This document shows, piece after piece, positions 36,150-47,200 of a stretch of DNA of 64,000 nucleotides. The stretch's first letter is position 1; each line of letters starts with the position of its first letter. This DNA comes from Mactromeris polynyma (lineage: Eukaryota; Mollusca; Bivalvia; Venerida; Mactridae). Below the pieces are notes generated by a model. It saw only the letters and a list, made by a program, of their open reading frames with translations. It did not search any database and was not told where the DNA came from. Made by a program: the position numbers and the translations under genes. The DNA lies in the NCBI GenBank assembly GCA_032209605.1, contig JASFXZ010000035.1:6115748-6179747 (forward strand), given 5' to 3'.

Positions 36150-36525
36150 CATTCATATATTGTATGAAGTTCTCCTGGCTGAAGGCGATATATGACCATT
36201 CATACATTGTATGAAGCTCTCCTGGCTGAAGGCGATATATGACCATTCATACATTGTATGAAGCTCACCTGGCTGAAGGCGATATATGACCATTCATACA
36301 TTGTATGAAGCTCTCCTGGCTGAAGGCGATATATGACCATTTATACATTGTATGAAGCTCTCCTGGCTGAAGGCGATATATGACCATTTATAATTGTATG
36401 AAGCTCTCCTGGCTGAAGGCGATATATGACCATTTATAATTGTATGAAGCTCTCCTGGCTGAAGGCGATATATGACCATTCATACATTGTATGAAGCTCT
36501 CCTGGCTGAAGGCGATATATGACCA
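36150..36525. repeat. 47-bp minisatellite, unit 3, about 8 copies
   Basis: The unit is 'gaagctctcctggctgaagg' plus 'cgatatatgaccattcatacattgtat'; two copies are 45 bp. One isolated copy remains at 36927, matching the scattered state in unit 2. Confidence 0.92.
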
Positions 36526-37757
36526 TTATGTCTCTCATGTTTATGTAATCGTAGGAAGTAACGTCAGATACTAGTACCTAATTAAGAATCTAAGTAATGT
36601 TAACATTTAACGTCAGGACACATTAAAATATATGATACAAGTATAGCATATTATATATCAACAGACAGAAGAGAAAACGATCTAAAATGGGATATGAGTT
36701 TCATTTAGCGCACTAGACTAACTATGATACTGTTATTTGTATAGTCGGGTGAATGGTGTAAAAATCTTAATGTCCCGTGTGATATTTCTATCGCATTTGT
36801 TTGGGAGAAAATTCATATAAATTCTTTACTTTGGCGTCAATTTGAATGTGACGTCCTTCGGATGCAGAATGACGTCAACAGAAGCGGATTGAATGTTTAG
36901 TTTTGCAAAATAATTTGGCATACGTTGTATGAAGCTCTCCTGGCTGAAGGCGATATATGACCATTATGTCTCTCATGTTTATGTACTCATAGGTAAATAT
37001 TTATTCAAACATTTTCGTGTATTGATACTTCGAAGAAGAAACACTTTAGCGTCACTTTGTTTCTCTTCAACCGCGAATGTCATTCAGCTTTCCAATTAGT
37101 TTTAGATATTTTAATTGAAGTCACGATAGTTTCACGATGACGAATAATTCAGAAATTGATCACTCGGATCGTGTCGGTCTTAGCAGTGTATGATACATGA
37201 AAGTTGTTTGTGTTGGTACAAGGTTTTCATATATTTTCCTTCCTTTGTAAAATTGGTTCCCATTGGTCTATTTAATAAAACATTTGCATAATTCAGAATT
37301 TAAATGCTCGACGTTAACAAATAGCAACTCCGTTGGACTGGCACTTGGCTTACAAAACAAACTGAAAACAAACTGAAAACAAACTCAAACGCTTACATTT
37401 TTCATGACACTCCATTCTCAACTTGTTACGCTTGTATAGTACACTGTTTGATCTTTGCTGTTTCTTAATGTCTACAAATCAAGCTTTTGATCGGTATTAT
37501 AACCACATTTACCATTTTCTGAACTCTGCACTAGGATGTCAAAATGTATGGTGTATGGCTTCCTCAACATTTCTATGAGTCAACGACCATAATCAACCGA
37601 CCAGAGAGGCCCAACACTCTTGCAAATTTGAAAGATTAGTATAAAAACATCCACGTGACCGGTATGCTAGTTAAATTAACAATAAAAATAACACAAAGAA
37701 AGAAATATACACATAATTATAGTTTACCTACAAAGTATTGATATTAATAACTTTTTG

Positions 37758-37874
37758 TTATTGTAGAATGGTGCCGTCACCATGCTGATGTAGTTCTTGA
37801 CTTATTGTCGGATCATGTTCTGTGTACGGTGTTGCCAAGGAAAGATCTTTTGACAACAATGCATTCTACAATAA
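37758..37874. mobile_element. 117-bp inverted-repeat element, unit 3 copy
   Basis: Perfect 13-bp ends 'ttattgtagaatg' and 'cattctacaataa'. Confidence 0.75.
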
Positions 37875-38199
37875 GATAATACTTTGTTCGTGAAATAACA
37901 TTTAAAATACAGGCTGCAATGTTTGTGCTGTTTAATATTTTAGGTTCTTATGTTATATCACATTACTTCCATCACCGGACACAACCTTTTATGTTAAACT
38001 GCATCGGTATTGAAAACAACAGAAATATACAAAACGAAGATACAAATGTGTTCTCAGTGTAAAGTACATACATGCATATGATATATTTTTACTGAAATAA
38101 ACGCCATTATGCAACTTTTTTTCAGTTAACCTAACCATGATTCCTGGAATGAATTAGCAATCAGTACTTGCCCTTCTTGAAGCAGATGACCACTTCCCA

Positions 38200-38345
38200 T
38201 GAATCAGAGGTAGGGAACAAAGACCGTAGCCAAATGTCACAGAATGACATGACCTGCCCTGTCAGGGAAGAGAACTCGGATCCCCCAGGTGTCAGTCTAG
38301 TGTTCTACCCACTGAGCAAACCGGACGGGCATAACCAAGTTAAAT
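38200..38345 (-). mobile_element. tRNA-derived SINE head, unit 3
   Basis: On the minus strand, box A-like 'ttgctcagtgggtagaac' is followed by box B-like 'gatccgagttc'. The matching unit 4 copy is at 55655-55800. Confidence 0.6.
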
Positions 38346-38574
38346 ACCAATAAATAATGTAAATGCCGACAGCTGTCTGCTTAAAGCAAGCAAACATGAG
38401 TACATATCCATGTTCTTCATGTTTATGGTCATAGCAGTTAAGACGATATCTTGCCGCGCCTCTCATTCATACAATTGTAGCTAAAAACGTAACTTTCGTG
38501 CTCAGAAAACAGAAGTGGAGATATATCTCGTAAAAACAAAGAAATAAAACATACCTAAGTTAATCTTTTGAAAA

Positions 38575-38668
38575 CTATTGGCGAACCCGATGGTGTTCGA
38601 TCCCACGACCTCTACGACGGGCACTGAAGTAGCTACAAGTATACCCACTGCGCCACAGAGACAACCAA
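38575..38668 (-). mobile_element. Second tRNA-derived SINE head, unit 3
   Basis: On the minus strand, 'tctctgtggcgcagtgggta' (box A region) is followed by 'ggtcgtgggatcgaacacc' (box B region). It lacks the paired acceptor stem of a real tRNA. The matching copy is at 56034-56125. Confidence 0.65.
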
Positions 38669-38924
38669 AACCAGTTGTTCAAATGAGGCTGATTTGGTCA
38701 AGGTTAAGCTGTTTAAATGTTGCATAATCAAGATGTGTTTTTCGCATACAGTATAAAACAATTTGTTTTACCTCAAACGAAACTTGGTTTGCATGCATTA
38801 GCATCATCTCGAAGTCAGTCAATGAATATACGTAACATATATGTGATGTCATCACCAAGACAGCTTTCATCTAAAAATAGCCAAATATTAGATAGCCTAT
38901 AGTTCGACTGTAAGGTAAAGTTTC

Positions 38925-39650
38925 GCCAGTTAAGCGAGTTTCGAATGACTATGAGCTGAGCCTGTGACTGAGACTGTGTGGTGTTCGAGTGTAAGACGAG
39001 TTTCGAATGACTGTGAGGTAAGCCCAGATTAATTGTGTGGAAAGTTTGATTGTAAGGCAAGTTTAGAATGACTTTTAGGTTAGCTCTGAGTGTGTGGTAA
39101 GTTCAATTATAATGCAAGTTTGTTATATTGAGTCTCCGATATTGAGGTAAGTTTCGTTTGCAGGGCGTGTTTTGAATGACTGTGAGGTTAGCTCCGATTG
39201 TATGGTAAGTTTCCATTGTAGTGCGTGTTTTGAATGACTGTTAGGTCAGCTCCGATTGTATGGTAAGTTTCCATTGTAGGGCGTGTTTCGAATGACTGTG
39301 ATGTCAGCTCCGATTGTATGGTAAGTTTCCATTGTAGGGTGTGTTTTGAATGACTGTGAGGTCAGCTCCGATTGTATGGTAAGTTTCCATTGTAGTGCGT
39401 GTTTTGAATGACTGTGAGGTTAGCTCCGATTGTATGGTAAGTTTCCATTGTAGGGTGTGTTTTGAATGACTGTGAGGTTAGCTCCGATTGTATGGTAAGT
39501 TTCCATTGTAGGGTGTGTTTTGAATGACTGTGAGGTTAGCTCCGATTGTATGGCAAGTTTCGATTGTAAGGTGAGTTTCGAATGACTGTGAAGTAGCCCC
39601 GATTGTGAGATAAGTTTCGATTGTAAGGCGCGTTTCGAATGCCTGTGAGG
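38925..39650. repeat. 58-bp minisatellite, unit 3, about 12 copies
   Basis: The unit contains 'gctccgattgtatggtaagt' and 'gtgttttgaatgactgtgag'; the 39170-39540 part is the most regular. The edges are more diverged. Each copy has a GTAAGT on the + strand. Confidence 0.9.
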
Positions 39651-40891
39651 TGAACGATTTTGAGGTGGACATCGATTGTGAGGAATGTTCCAATTGCGAG
39701 GGAAGAGAAAACATTACCTGGATTATGTTTGACATTTAGTTTGTTTATATCAAGAAAATATACTGCGTAGCGGATTTAATTTGTTTCTTGAAATGATTCG
39801 ATAACCATGCTTTTATTATTTACGCAATGCAATAATCGGGTTTAGATTTATAATGTTAACAGTGATTTTAAACACTAATACGTGTATATCTTTATTTTTA
39901 CCTAGATACTGTTAAATGCACAAAATGGCATTAAATGCTTAGATCTTATGACAAAGTTAAACTTACTGGGGTAGATTTTATGTAGAGTATAGAGACACCG
40001 GTTGTTCTCACTGGCATCGCGTGTTGACTTGTGGCGGTTGGAAATAGTTCAGCAGTTGTCGTAGGTGCTTTCTGAAAGTTTAAAAGGCGATATATGAAAA
40101 TGATATATGAAGTGCGCGACATAATTATATTGTTGCTTTTACAAGAATCCGTAACAATAAGACTTAAGCCTTGGTTTATACATCCAACGTCACGTGTCCT
40201 ACGTCTATGACTCATGGGGAAAGTTGTTTGAGGAAGAACAAGTAATTGCTGGTTGTCAACCCACGACCATTAGTTAAATCATCTGATCGTCACTTATAAC
40301 TGAAATACTGTCGGACCTTGTTCATTCGACTACCTTTTATCCGAATACTTGGTATGATCTGAAATAAATATTATGTCCCGATGTATCTTCTTAGGCAAGC
40401 CAAATTAATACGTGGCTGCTCTGATTTATCACAAGATATAGCAGAGCAAAAAATTAAAGCCAATAAAGTAAAACAAAAGCCCAATGGTTACTGAGGTTTT
40501 ACTATTGCAATCGTGTAAATGCCACCTACACTTTAGTGGTAAGAACATGTGTATAATATTATAGGTTTCTAACTAACAATGTTCGTTTGTAAGAGGCTCC
40601 GATGTTTGTACCACCAATAGCATTCTTATAAATATTATTTTTGTAGCAAGTTTCATGTTTGGTAGTTTTCGGAATATTGTCCGAGTGAATTTTGCTATAA
40701 GCAATATTTATGCTCATGGTAAAAAGGGGATTTACTGGTGTTGTGGTGCTTATTAATGTTGTTGAATCTGAAGGTCTTTTTAAGAAGAACATAAGTTTTC
40801 TTTGACACCATTGCAGTAGGTTTGCACTAAGAAAATAATCCGTATGAGATACTTCGATCTCCGGAAAAACGCCAATCCATTCCTTCATCAT
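39478..40891 (-). CDS. Candidate small spliced gene, Ser/Thr-rich product (copy B1)
   Basis: Not a recognised family. On the minus strand: a TATAAAAAG sequence (41175-41184), a possible 5' UTR exon ending at 41089 with donor CAG|GTAAGA, then an exon at 40736-40897 entered at 'gacag|atcacc' with ATG at 40891 (52 codons, starting MMKEWIGVFPEI) and donor GTAAAT. Next is an exon at 39967-40071 (35 codons, acceptor 'tttcag', donor GTAAGT) in phase 0, then a possible last exon at 39478-39717 running into the 58-bp minisatellite. A Thr/Ser/Pro-rich stretch continues across the second splice. Unit 4 keeps the same exon lengths and phases (copy B2). Against it: nine replacements in 52 codons between the copies with few silent changes, no known domain, and a weak last acceptor. 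Could be a decaying or non-coding transcript. Confidence 0.35.
40312..40400 (+). mobile_element. MITE family A, truncated
   Basis: Left end 'gtcggaccttgttcattcga' through 'gatgtatcttcttaggc', then lost. The unit 4 copy at 57596-57745 is longer. Confidence 0.6.
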
Positions 40892-41598
40892 GGTGATCTG
40901 TCAATCAAACAACAATATAGTGGTGTTTGTGATATTGTGCGAACAAAATAACTTCACCTCGACCATTATACATGAATATATTTATACAGTTATTACACCG
41001 ATTATATCATCCAATCGTACATTATATGTATATGTAAGTCCTTTTCTTTAATTAAAACAATGAAATCATACGCTAAATAAATTCTTACCTGCCGTAACGA
41101 TCACCTGTATATATCGTGACACTGTCTGTAAAGGCCAGGTTAAGATAATTCCACATAAATTCTGTCAAAATCATCTTTTTATAACGCGGTCAGCGGTCAC
41201 CTTATTCTAGATCTAAATGCCCTATACAACGGTCAGCGTCGGTAAAAAAAAGACAGTGACGTGTGACATTTAAAGGGTAAGAATTGACTGAAACCGACAC
41301 GATGGCGGTAAAATGTGGGAATAATACATAGCAACTATGGCAATTAATACGAAAGCATTAGTTTGAGCGAACATTATAACGGTAAAGCTTGAACAATTAA
41401 AGACCGATAGAAAGTATTTTCAATTTCATCATACAACTGTGTGAACAAAGTTGGGGCGTGAACACGAATTTATACATCAAATTAGACGCCTTTGTAATTA
41501 GGCTAGTAGAGGTTCCTGGGTACATATAATACGGTGTACAAACACCTATGGACAGACGGAACGATTCACATATACCAGTCTAAACTATAATTCTATGA

Positions 41599-41670
41599 TC
41601 CGGTGTGGTCTAGTGGTTAGGATTCCTGGTTTTCACCCAGGCGGCCCGGGTTCGATTCCCGGCACCGGAA
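41599..41670 (+). tRNA. tRNA-Glu (TTC)
   Basis: 72 bp with no intron. The acceptor stem TCCGGTG pairs fully with CACCGGA. The D-loop has 'tggtctagtggtta', the anticodon stem CCTGG/CCAGG encloses TTTTCAC (anticodon TTC), and the T-arm contains GGTTCGATTCC. Both pol III boxes are intact and a T8 run follows at 41673, a good terminator. Confidence 0.96.
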
Positions 41671-43650
41671 CATTTTTTTTGACGAAATGTCGTGTTGGTG
41701 CTATCATATGTTTTGTAGATTTGATCAGCTAAATTGTGTTAAACAGACATCAGTATTGTCATAAACACTGGTATGCAACAGTGTCAATGCGTGATGCAGT
41801 CCTAAACGATGACACGTCATCGATTCCCAACGAAAAATGTAATCGCTTTGATTGAATGGTAAATTAAAACAAAACGTCCTGATAGATATAAACAATAATA
41901 AATCAAAGCACAAAAGTGCTGTGGGACGGTACCACTAGTCTCTGTAGCCAAGCTGGCAACTCGTTGCATACAAGTTTCCATTTTGTAACTCGACAGTTTT
42001 ATAATATCAAAGTATGCGTAAATAGGTAAGATGGTTTGCATGGAATATGAAACAAAACAAAAACATAAGACAGAAATGCGAAAAAGAATAAAAATGTATT
42101 GAAAAATAGTAAACATTTTTTCCAAAAGATCTTCAATCCGACTTGTTCTAGAAATGCTAGATTTTCAAACCGAAATAAAGAAAAATGGTCAATAATAATG
42201 GTAGAACCTTAAAATTGTAAAACAAGTGAAATGTTTGTCACGATTGTAGATAAATTAAATACAAAGATATCAGACCCTTTATGTAACGTTTGTGGATATT
42301 TAATTATAAAATGACATATCAAATTATATCAGCACGGACTTAGAGTAAAATCAGTATGCCCAGGCATAAAGTTATCATGATATCACTAGCTTGCCAAAGG
42401 TTATGAGTTATCTTGTTGTAGTGAGGTATTTTCCAATTAATTTTCCAAGCACAGAGTGAGGTGTACGTAGAAAGATGACACCGATAATTTTCGTAGTCGT
42501 GCGCAACGAGACCATATCTACGATAAATCCAAAACTGTAGACGGTGTCGGCTGTTGTGTATTGAAAATGTTGACAGATACTGTATACATTGAATAATAGC
42601 AGAAACGTTACCAGGTCGTGGTGGTGTTTTCTTGGTGTGGATTTACTGTGCTAGTGTTGTATTTGAAGACTAGATATTGCAAATAGCTGGGGCCATATTG
42701 TGGAGTTCACAATTCCAGTGCAAATCTTGTAGTTTTACTATAGAATAAAGAGGGCGAAAAAGCACCGGGCCGACACCAAATAAACTCGTGTGTATTAATA
42801 CATTGCTTTAAACCCCATCTGAGCAGGTCACCTTTTCAACATTTCATTTTATTGAAACGTTTATGACATTATTTTTAACGGTGAACTTTGGAACTATTTT
42901 GTTTGCGTAGTAATTAGGCCGATGTGGACGTTTTTGACATGTTACCGGTCTTTTTCGTGTTTTTAAAACGGGAACCAATTGTTGAATGCCTCTCAAATTG
43001 CAACTACTATAGTCGGTACCTGAGCGGTACCGTCCAAAAAGTTCTCGTTGTGAACAGGACCGATAGTTGTTAACTGGCCAAAGTTGTAAACTTCTTCGTT
43101 CTCGAGCGAAATTGACTAATGTCTCTAAATAGATATCACGTTAGCGTAGTCGACAAATCCTGTTTCTTTAGTATTTACCAGTCGTAAGTAGCGAACGGGA
43201 CAAGATACGTTGGAATTCCATTCATGAAAGTATATGGCGCACCCACAGCAAAATAACGCTGTGACATAGAATTGGGCGTTTGTGTACCTGTGCGTGTGTC
43301 AGTATATCATATACATAAAAAGGTTTATTCACACTTGACTGCTGCTTGCAGATATTGATATATATTTGACTACATGTATTGTTAACTTTGTTCTTCTGTT
43401 ATGTTATAAGATATTAAAGTTGCAAGGTTCTGGCATTGATGGATTAAAAAACTTAAACTGGTAGCAACTTACAAACTGTGAAATAAACAAGGTAAAATAT
43501 AACATAATAAAAGCAAAATACAAATTTCTTTTGAGCAAAAGCTTGGACCGAACGTTGATAATGTATACATTCCCACTATCGGTTCCCGATGTAAGGGCGA
43601 TATACTCAAAGTACACGATTCGATCCGACTCGACTCCGATCTAGTGTAAT
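41671..43650. other. Spacer between units 3 and 4, no gene recognised
   Basis: AT-rich single-copy-looking sequence. A 102-codon minus frame at 41817-42125 is hydrophobic by composition and matches nothing known to me. Confidence 0.4.
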
Positions 43651-44145
43651 GAAGCGCCCAAAGACGCCCGTAGTCTCGTACATAATGCGTTAAAACAGGA
43701 CCTTCCTTACATAAATGTTTGCACGGCATAACCCAACATACAACTGAAATAGTCTCTTCTTAAAACGTTGTGAGGGTCCTGGGTGAATAACATGTTTTGA
43801 GCGGCATAGTAAAAGTTGATACTTAAATTACCTAAAAAAGTAATGGATCAAAAAATGAATCACCGACCTACGTACCCAGCTAAATTCTGCTCGATAGGGT
43901 TATGCCAGATATATATTTGTTTAAGGTTGTCTTGTATACTAGTACCAATATTTGGTTTGGACTCGACCACCCTCTCTCTTGTTCCATATTTTAATACGTC
44001 AAGATCTAAATGAAATGTCACAATCTAGAATATAATATTGATTGATGGTCAAATATTACATAAATACAACACAGTCGTCAACTAGGTGTATTAAAACTTT
44101 TCCATTTCGACCACGTCGCTGACCCGTGACTCCGTAGTATGCATG

Positions 44146-44155
44146 TATATAAATA
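44146..44155 (+). promoter_or_regulatory. TATA box of GST-4
   Basis: TATATAAATA in the same position as in GST-2, followed by the same 'ggccgcagtaaaatttacac'. Confidence 0.75.
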
Positions 44156-44230
44156 GGCCGCAGTAAAATTTACACTGTCATATCCTGAACATTTTTACTC
44201 GTGTGAGGAGGATAAAATACTTTTGCCAAG

Positions 44231-47200
44231 ATGCCTAGTTATAAATTAATTTATTTCAATGGTAAAGGAAGGGGCGAGGTTGCTCGTTTGCTGTTTGCAG
44301 CAGCTGGAAAGGATTTCGAAGACAAGCGAGTGGAACAAGCTGAATGGCCAAAAGTTAAAGAAGGTTAGAGTAGTGTACTTTTCTTGAATTTTGTTTTCCA
44401 CATATTTACAGATATTCTTTTAATATTTTTCTGATTCAGATTGTATTTACGGGTTGTTTTCGGCTAGATTATATTTATTTCAACATCTAATGTACAATTT
44501 ACAAGGCAATATAAAATTAAGACATATATTAGTAACAACAATATGTATGAATCAATAAAGCCATATCAATCAACATTATATGTTAAGGATAACACAAGAA
44601 AGAGTACAAGTAAAAACTCTTATTTCCATTGTGGTCCTTAATATATAGTATTGTGTGACGTAGGAATAATTATAAGCAATAAATAAAGTTATCACAGTCA
44701 GTTAATCAAATAAAGACATTGTGTTATATGTTTAGAAATAAATAGATAAAACGATGAAACAATAAGTTATCTCTGACAGGAATAATGGATGAAAAAGGTA
44801 AACAAATAAAATTTAACAAGGTATTAGGTTACAAATTATAAAACTGTTAAAAAAGAAAGACAATACATTATTTAAGACTCGTGAAGAGCTTAAAATGTGT
44901 GTTTTTTTACTTTGCATTTGAAAGAAGATATACATGGCTGTGTATGCATAGTATGCATAGAAGGCCTACTAAGTGTTGATTTTAATAACAGTATTGTTAA
45001 ACCGAGAACGTACATTATTTTCAAGTTTGTTTATATCACGCAATTTATCGGTTCAGTGAGCAACCGATTAGGCTACAGATGAATACATTTATAAACGCAA
45101 AATTTAAGATTTCTTAAATTTCATGAACTTACCAGGGTTTTAAGATAAGAATTTAACATGATATTATTTCATTTTACGCAATGATGAACGTTAATTTGCT
45201 TTTCAATCGACGGATATTTTCAATCAAATGAGGTTTAAAACACACTAAAATGATATATAAAAGACATATCGCAGGTATACTGAGTACTGAGTATATAAAG
45301 AATTTAAACAATTGTTGTTGTAACGCAAGTTATGAATGTTAAAGACCCCACTACGTGTAGTAAATGATACTTTCGGTCAAGAAAATACATGTACCGGACA
45401 TATGTACTTGTACATATCCCCATACTGTATACATGTATACGTGGGTAAAAAAGTTGTAGTTGTAGTTAGTTCAATTGGTCCATTGCAGGGCTGTCACACA
45501 GAAGGTCCTCGTTCGTTTCCTGGGCGGGGCAGGTTATGTCCACGTGCGACATATGTCCTCCACTTCTGATTCATGAGTGATATCGTCTGCTGCTTAGGGG
45601 GGAGGGTGGGAAGTACTGGTTGGTAATTAATTCCAGGAATACAGGTGAGGTCAACTGACCACCATATATAACGTGTGGGGATCAACTCTAAACTGACCGA
45701 TTTCTGATATACAACTTTAGTGATATCCGAATTATTCTTGTAAATCTTTCATCAAAATTTGAGTGCAGAAAAACTATTTTGTTAGGCGTTGTTAAACAGA
45801 GAAACCAATGAGATACCCTAACCAAAGCAGTGACCATGTCAGTTGACTGATACTCAATGTTGCATATTTTACAGAAATGCCTCAAGGTACAATGCCAGTA
45901 TTAGAACTCGATGGTGGAAAGGTGAAAATATCCCAGAGCATGGCTGTAGTGCGATACCTCGCCAGAGAATTCAGTAAGTATTACTTATCTTCATCGCTTC
46001 GAATAGCCCATTTCAATTCGACATGCATAAGAATACACATCGATACCTGATAGTCATAGCGTATTTCGTTTTATTATTTTTTGTTCTTTCCAATAATTAC
46101 TTTCAATATTTGGATATATATTTGACCTTACCATGACCTGAGATAGTATTGGACATACCTGTTACCATAGATCGTCCAATTCAAAAGCGAGTGTATAGCA
46201 GAAGTCATACTAAAGTTCATACAATCATATTTGTTTAAGCTTTTTATCAGTCCTTGAAACACATGTCAACGATGTCAATAAGCAGAACTTTGGGCGTTGG
46301 CTGACAATCAGTAACTAAAAAACACATGACTAAAACACAAGCAATATCAAGATAGCCCTATATCTGCTGATAAGTACATTTTATTGTAGTAATTGGATTA
46401 ACGGTGTGTCGTAAAATGCACAATTGCGTTATTATTGATATTACAATACAAGTTCAGTATTATGAACGTTTAACCCCAAGATCAAGTGCTTAATTCTTAA
46501 TATATTAGAAGTTTTATAACATATCGATATATCATAAATACATTAATGTGATTATAACTATTTAAATGGAGCCTTCAATTTACGTCAGTACTTAACTCAT
46601 TTACAACAAATATTAAATTTTAAAACAATTCGGTGCAATTGTTATAAGCGTTTGTTTTCTACAACTATTATCATATACAGCTCCGTACATTGGTAGCCAC
46701 ACTTTTTGTTTATAATATGAATTATTTTGTTATTGGAATATATCTCAGTGCGCATGTCTACCTAACCACGCCAGTGTTCATTATATACACCTAGTTTCTC
46801 TACTTAAGACTTATTTTAAGGACAAAATAACATTTAATATCGAACCTAACGGTTGACTACAATTTGCACTGGATTTTGGATGATGCGTTCCTAAAGTCCT
46901 TGAGTAAAAACTGTAGGACCTCGTTCATTCGATGATTCATCGGGTCCGAAATTGTATTTCGAATAAAACATGGTTTCGAATAGCCTATTTCAATTCGACG
47001 TATCAAAGAAGATACATCGGTTCCTGATATTTATTTCGGATGGTACCACGTATTCGGATAGAAGGTTGTTGAATCAACGAGGTCCAACTGTAAATTCTTA
47101 ACGGTTTGATTGAAGACATAATATATTTTATATGTTATCTTCCGTAAAATATTTTGTTCAATCCAGGAAGTTATCTGTTGTAATTGTGAGCAGTAACTTC

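Larger units (their letters stand above)
26245..41720 (+). repeat. Segmental duplication unit 3 (carries GST-3)
   Basis: Starts with the same sequence as 15668, is interrupted by the LINE at 26487-28975, resumes at 28976, and continues through GST-3, the minisatellites, candidate gene and tRNA-Glu. From 38080 to the tRNA it matches unit 4 (55530-60180) but not unit 2. Confidence 0.8.

Noticed and set aside
38575..38668. tRNA gene on the minus strand
   Set aside because: Box A and box B are present but there is no paired acceptor stem or anticodon arm. Classified as a SINE head.
39160..39600. CRISPR-like spaced repeats
   Set aside because: The repeats are contiguous 58-bp units without unique spacers, in a eukaryotic genome.
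41089..41150. Coding peptide in the 5' exon of candidate gene B
   Set aside because: The frame from its ATG meets a stop three codons after splicing to the next exon, so I treat the exon as 5' UTR.
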